DNA of 15,786 nt from CAZACZ01 sp964483695 (GTDB taxonomy: Bacteria > Deinococcota > Deinococci > Deinococcales > Trueperaceae). The notes beneath the pieces are model-generated. The model was not told where the DNA came from. It worked only from the letters and a program-made list of their open reading frames with translations, and made no database searches. The stretch is from assembly GCA_964483695.1 (NCBI GenBank), contig CAZACZ010000067.1, positions 1 to 15,786 of the forward strand. The letters are read 5' to 3'. Numbering within the stretch: the stretch's first letter is position 1; every line of letters starts with the position of its first letter. The position numbers and the translations under genes are program-made. Positions 13,927 to 15,786 of the stretch are shown in pieces.

Positions 13927-14922
13927 ATGATGGTGGCGGGTCCCATGCCGGTCATCGAGGTAACGAACCTCCGCAAGGTCTACGGCACCACCGTGGCCGT
14001 CGACGACGTCTCGTTCTCGGTCGAACGCGGCGAGATCTTCGGCATCCTCGGCCGGAACGGCGCCGGCAAGACGACGACGGTCGAGTGCATCGTCGGGCTG
14101 CGGCAGCCCGACGCTGGCGCGATCCGCGTACTGGGCCTCGATCCTCAGTCGGGCAGACGGGAGCTGAAGGAGCGCGTGGGCGTGCAACTTCAGGAGAGCG
14201 CGCTGCAAGCCAAGCTCAAGGTACGAGAGGCGATCGACCTGTACGCCTCGTTCTACCGACGCCCGGCGAACGCTCACGAGTTGACGCAAGCCCTCGGCTT
14301 GGGCGACCAGCTCGACAGCTCCTACGGCAAGCTCTCCGGTGGCCAGAAGCGCCGCCTCTCGATCGCGCTGGCGCTGATCGGCGACCCCGAGATCGCCGTG
14401 CTCGACGAGCTCACGACCGGGCTCGACCCCCAGGCTCGGCGGGACACGTGGCACGTCATCGAGACCATCCGTGATCGCGGCGTGACGGTGGTGCTGGTGA
14501 CGCACTTCATGGACGAGGCCGAGCACCTGTGCGACCGCGTCGCGTTGCTCGACGCCCGGAAGATCGTCGCCCTCGACAGCCCCGAAGGGATGGGGAAGCG
14601 GGTTCGCGGCGGGAAGCTCGTGCGCTTCGTGCCGTCGGCGCCGTTCGACGAACGCGTCCTGACCGACCTCGAGGAAGTGCGCGGCGTGGATCGCGAAGGT
14701 GACCACGTGGTCGTGCACGGCAGCGGAGAGCTGGTGAACGTCGTCATCCTCGCCCTCGACCGCGTTGGCGTGGTGGCGAGGGACGTGCGGCTCGGGGATG
14801 CGTCGCTGGAGGACGCCTTCCTGGAGTTGACGGCGAAGGCGCCGGGCGATGCGTCAGGGTCGGGGGAGTCGAGCCTAACGGCCGAAGGGGCGGACCAGTC
14901 GAATCGGAGGGGACGCGCGTGA
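13927..14922 (+). CDS. ABC transporter ATP-binding protein (ABC-2 / drug-exporter type)
   Basis: A 331-residue ATPase of the DrrA/CcmA-like ABC-2 exporter group, cytosolic and membrane-associated through its permease. Motifs, numbered from 13927: Walker A GRNGAGKT (42-49), Q-loop Gln89, signature LSGGQKRR (136-143), Walker B IAVLDE (156-161), D-loop TTGLDP (163-168), switch His193 (VTHFMDEAE). A C-terminal domain (about 225-310) is typical of the group, with a Ser/Gly-rich tail. Start 13927 has AGGGA 7 nt upstream; ATG 13945 (MPVIEVTNLRKVYG) is the main alternative, and an ATG at 13870 is less likely. The stop overlaps the permease GTG (GTGA), so the pair forms one exporter. The substrate cannot be told. 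Confidence 0.9.
   Translation: MMVAGPMPVIEVTNLRKVYGTTVAVDDVSFSVERGEIFGILGRNGAGKTTTVECIVGLRQPDAGAIRVLGLDPQSGRRELKERVGVQLQESALQAKLKVREAIDLYASFYRRPANAHELTQALGLGDQLDSSYGKLSGGQKRRLSIALALIGDPEIAVLDELTTGLDPQARRDTWHVIETIRDRGVTVVLVTHFMDEAEHLCDRVALLDARKIVALDSPEGMGKRVRGGKLVRFVPSAPFDERVLTDLEEVRGVDREGDHVVVHGSGELVNVVILALDRVGVVARDVRLGDASLEDAFLELTAKAPGDASGSGESSLTAEGADQSNRRGRA
14906..14910 (+). promoter_or_regulatory. Ribosome binding site of the permease gene
   Basis: GGAGG within the end of the ATPase gene, 8 nt before the GTG at 14919, supporting that unusual start codon. Confidence 0.7.
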
Positions 14923-15701
14923 ACCGTCCATCCCTCCCCGCACGGCCGCTTGGCGCCCCGCGTCGGGCGTTCTGGAAGCTGCTCGAGACCGAGGCCAAGC
15001 TCACCTGGCGACAGCCGATCGGCTTGTTCTTCGGCCTTGGCTTGCCGCTACTCGTCCTGGTGGTGTTCGCGAACATCCCGCAGTTCGCCGAACCGAACGA
15101 GGCGTTCGGTGGGCGCAACCTGATGAGCATCTACCTGCCGGTCTTGATCGTGTTCAGCCTTGCAGGCCTGGCGCTGCTGGGGTTGACGGCGCCCCTGATC
15201 TCGTACCGAGAACAGGGCGTCTTGCGACGCTTGTCGACGACGCCCGTGCCCCCGTCGTGGCTTCTCGGCGCGCATCTGCTCATCGGCCTCGTCATCGCCA
15301 CGGTGGCGATCGCTCTGCTGATCGTCATCACCCGGGTCGCGTTCGACGTGCGCGGTCCGGGGCACCTGGCGGGATTCGTGCTTGCCCTCGCGCTGACGGC
15401 GGTTACCGTGTTCGGCGCCGGCTTGTGGGTAGCGGCCGTGGCCCCTACCGCCCAGGCGGGAGCGGTGATCTCCAACGCGCTGTTCCTGTTGCTGATGTTC
15501 TTCGCGGGGTTATGGGTCCCGCGCGAGGTGATGGCGCCAGTACTGCGCACGATGAGTGACTACTCGCCGCTCGGGGCGGCAGTCCAGGCGATGCAGAGCG
15601 CGTGGGAGGGGTCGTTCCCTGGCACCCAGCCGCTGCTGGTGTTGGCGGGGTACTCGCTGCTGGCGGCGATCGGGGCCGTTCGCACCTTCCGTTGGGAGTG
15701 A
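14919..15701 (+). CDS. ABC-2 type transporter permease
   Basis: A 260-residue integral membrane protein with six predicted helices: about 33-53 (PIGLFFGLGLPLLVLVVF), 72-94, 112-138, 146-170, 178-199 and 238-256. The coupling segment SYREQGVLRRLSTTPVPPSWLLGAH follows helix 2, as in the ABC-2 drug-exporter permeases (ABC2_membrane), and the loop FAGLWVPREVM after helix 5 is also typical. The GTG start overlaps the ATPase stop by 4 nt and has GGAGG 8 nt upstream. It forms the membrane part of the exporter, probably a dimer with two ATPases. A terminator follows 17 bp after the stop. Confidence 0.9.
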   Translation: MNRPSLPARPLGAPRRAFWKLLETEAKLTWRQPIGLFFGLGLPLLVLVVFANIPQFAEPNEAFGGRNLMSIYLPVLIVFSLAGLALLGLTAPLISYREQGVLRRLSTTPVPPSWLLGAHLLIGLVIATVAIALLIVITRVAFDVRGPGHLAGFVLALALTAVTVFGAGLWVAAVAPTAQAGAVISNALFLLLMFFAGLWVPREVMAPVLRTMSDYSPLGAAVQAMQSAWEGSFPGTQPLLVLAGYSLLAAIGAVRTFRWE

Positions 15702-15718
15702 CGCCCGACCACAAGGAA

Positions 15719-15744
15719 AGAAACCCGCCAAGGGACGGGTTTCT
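15719..15744. terminator. Intrinsic terminator between the permease and the tRNA, probably bidirectional
   Basis: A perfect 9-bp stem AGAAACCCG (15719-15727) / CGGGTTTCT (15736-15744) has an 8-nt loop. Read on the minus strand it sits 3 nt past the encoded CCA of the tRNA and is followed by TTCCTT. On the plus strand it ends in TTTCTCTCT after the ABC permease. It can serve both convergent transcripts. Confidence 0.8.
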
Positions 15745-15747
15745 CTC

Positions 15748-15786
15748 TGGTCGGGGTGGCCGGATTTGAACCGACGACCACTTGAC
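15748..15786 (-). tRNA. tRNA-Pro, 3' half only (gene runs past the window)
   Basis: The minus strand shows a T arm GTCGG-TTCAAAT-CCGGC, 3' acceptor CACCCCG, discriminator A and encoded CCA (15748-15750). Position 72 is G, implying a C1-G72 pair, which with A73 is the mark of bacterial tRNA-Pro. The anticodon lies outside the window, so the identity is inferred. Confidence 0.75.

Noticed and set aside
13926..13931. TATGAT as a -10 of the ABC exporter genes
   Set aside because: It overlaps the likely start codons and no -35 is visible; the spacing does not fit the leaderless pattern of the other genes.
1..15786. CRISPR array, insertion sequence, prophage or biosynthetic cluster
   Set aside because: I see no spaced direct repeats, transposase, integrase, phage or synthase genes. 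The two flanking tRNAs could serve as integration sites, but no attachment-site repeat or integrase is present.

Overview
This is a GC-rich bacterial window bounded by two tRNA genes on the minus strand: a complete tRNA-Arg(CCT) at the left end and the 3' half of a probable tRNA-Pro at the right end. The outer-membrane-type beta-barrel with a C-terminal phenylalanine and several secreted proteins point to a diderm. Three genes have a -10 hexamer only 5-6 nt before the start codon (leaderless transcription), and the -10 form TACAAT recurs. With the high GC this would suit Deinococcota (Trueperaceae-like), but that assignment is an inference and no marker gene settles it. Two runs of exactly 100 N (10148-10247 and 12350-12449) are scaffold gaps that truncate three genes.

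Layout. 10-86: tRNA-Arg. 235-1464 (-): secreted trypsin-like protease with a C-terminal PPC-type domain. 1812-3525 (+): DinB-like protein followed by a CapA-type metallophosphatase. 3576-6974 (-): a 1132-residue fusion of a cholesterol-oxidase-like GMC flavoenzyme and an alpha/beta hydrolase whose nucleophile position is Cys. 7103-7411 (+): DUF1905 protein. 7436-12892 (-): apparent operon reading TetR regulator, RND/MMPL-type exporter, LolA-like lipoprotein-sorting protein, DUF1302-like outer-membrane barrel, exported helical-repeat protein. 12996-13816 (+): ArsR regulator overlapping an AHSA1/SRPBCC gene, divergent from tetR. 13927-15701 (+): ABC-2 exporter ATPase and permease, overlapping. 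15719-15744: terminator; 15748-15786: partial tRNA.

How the parts fit. The 7436-12892 block looks like a trans-envelope lipid or hydrophobic-compound export system: inner-membrane RND pump, periplasmic LolA-fold carrier, outer-membrane barrel and periplasmic helical protein. It appears to be controlled by the adjacent TetR through a composite operator of four half-sites 7 bp apart. The neighbouring GMC/hydrolase fusion belongs to a sterol-oxidase-like family, so a shared sterol, hopanoid or lipid theme is possible but unproven. The 103-bp tetR-arsR intergenic region carries two separate operator-promoter units, one per regulator, both apparently leaderless.
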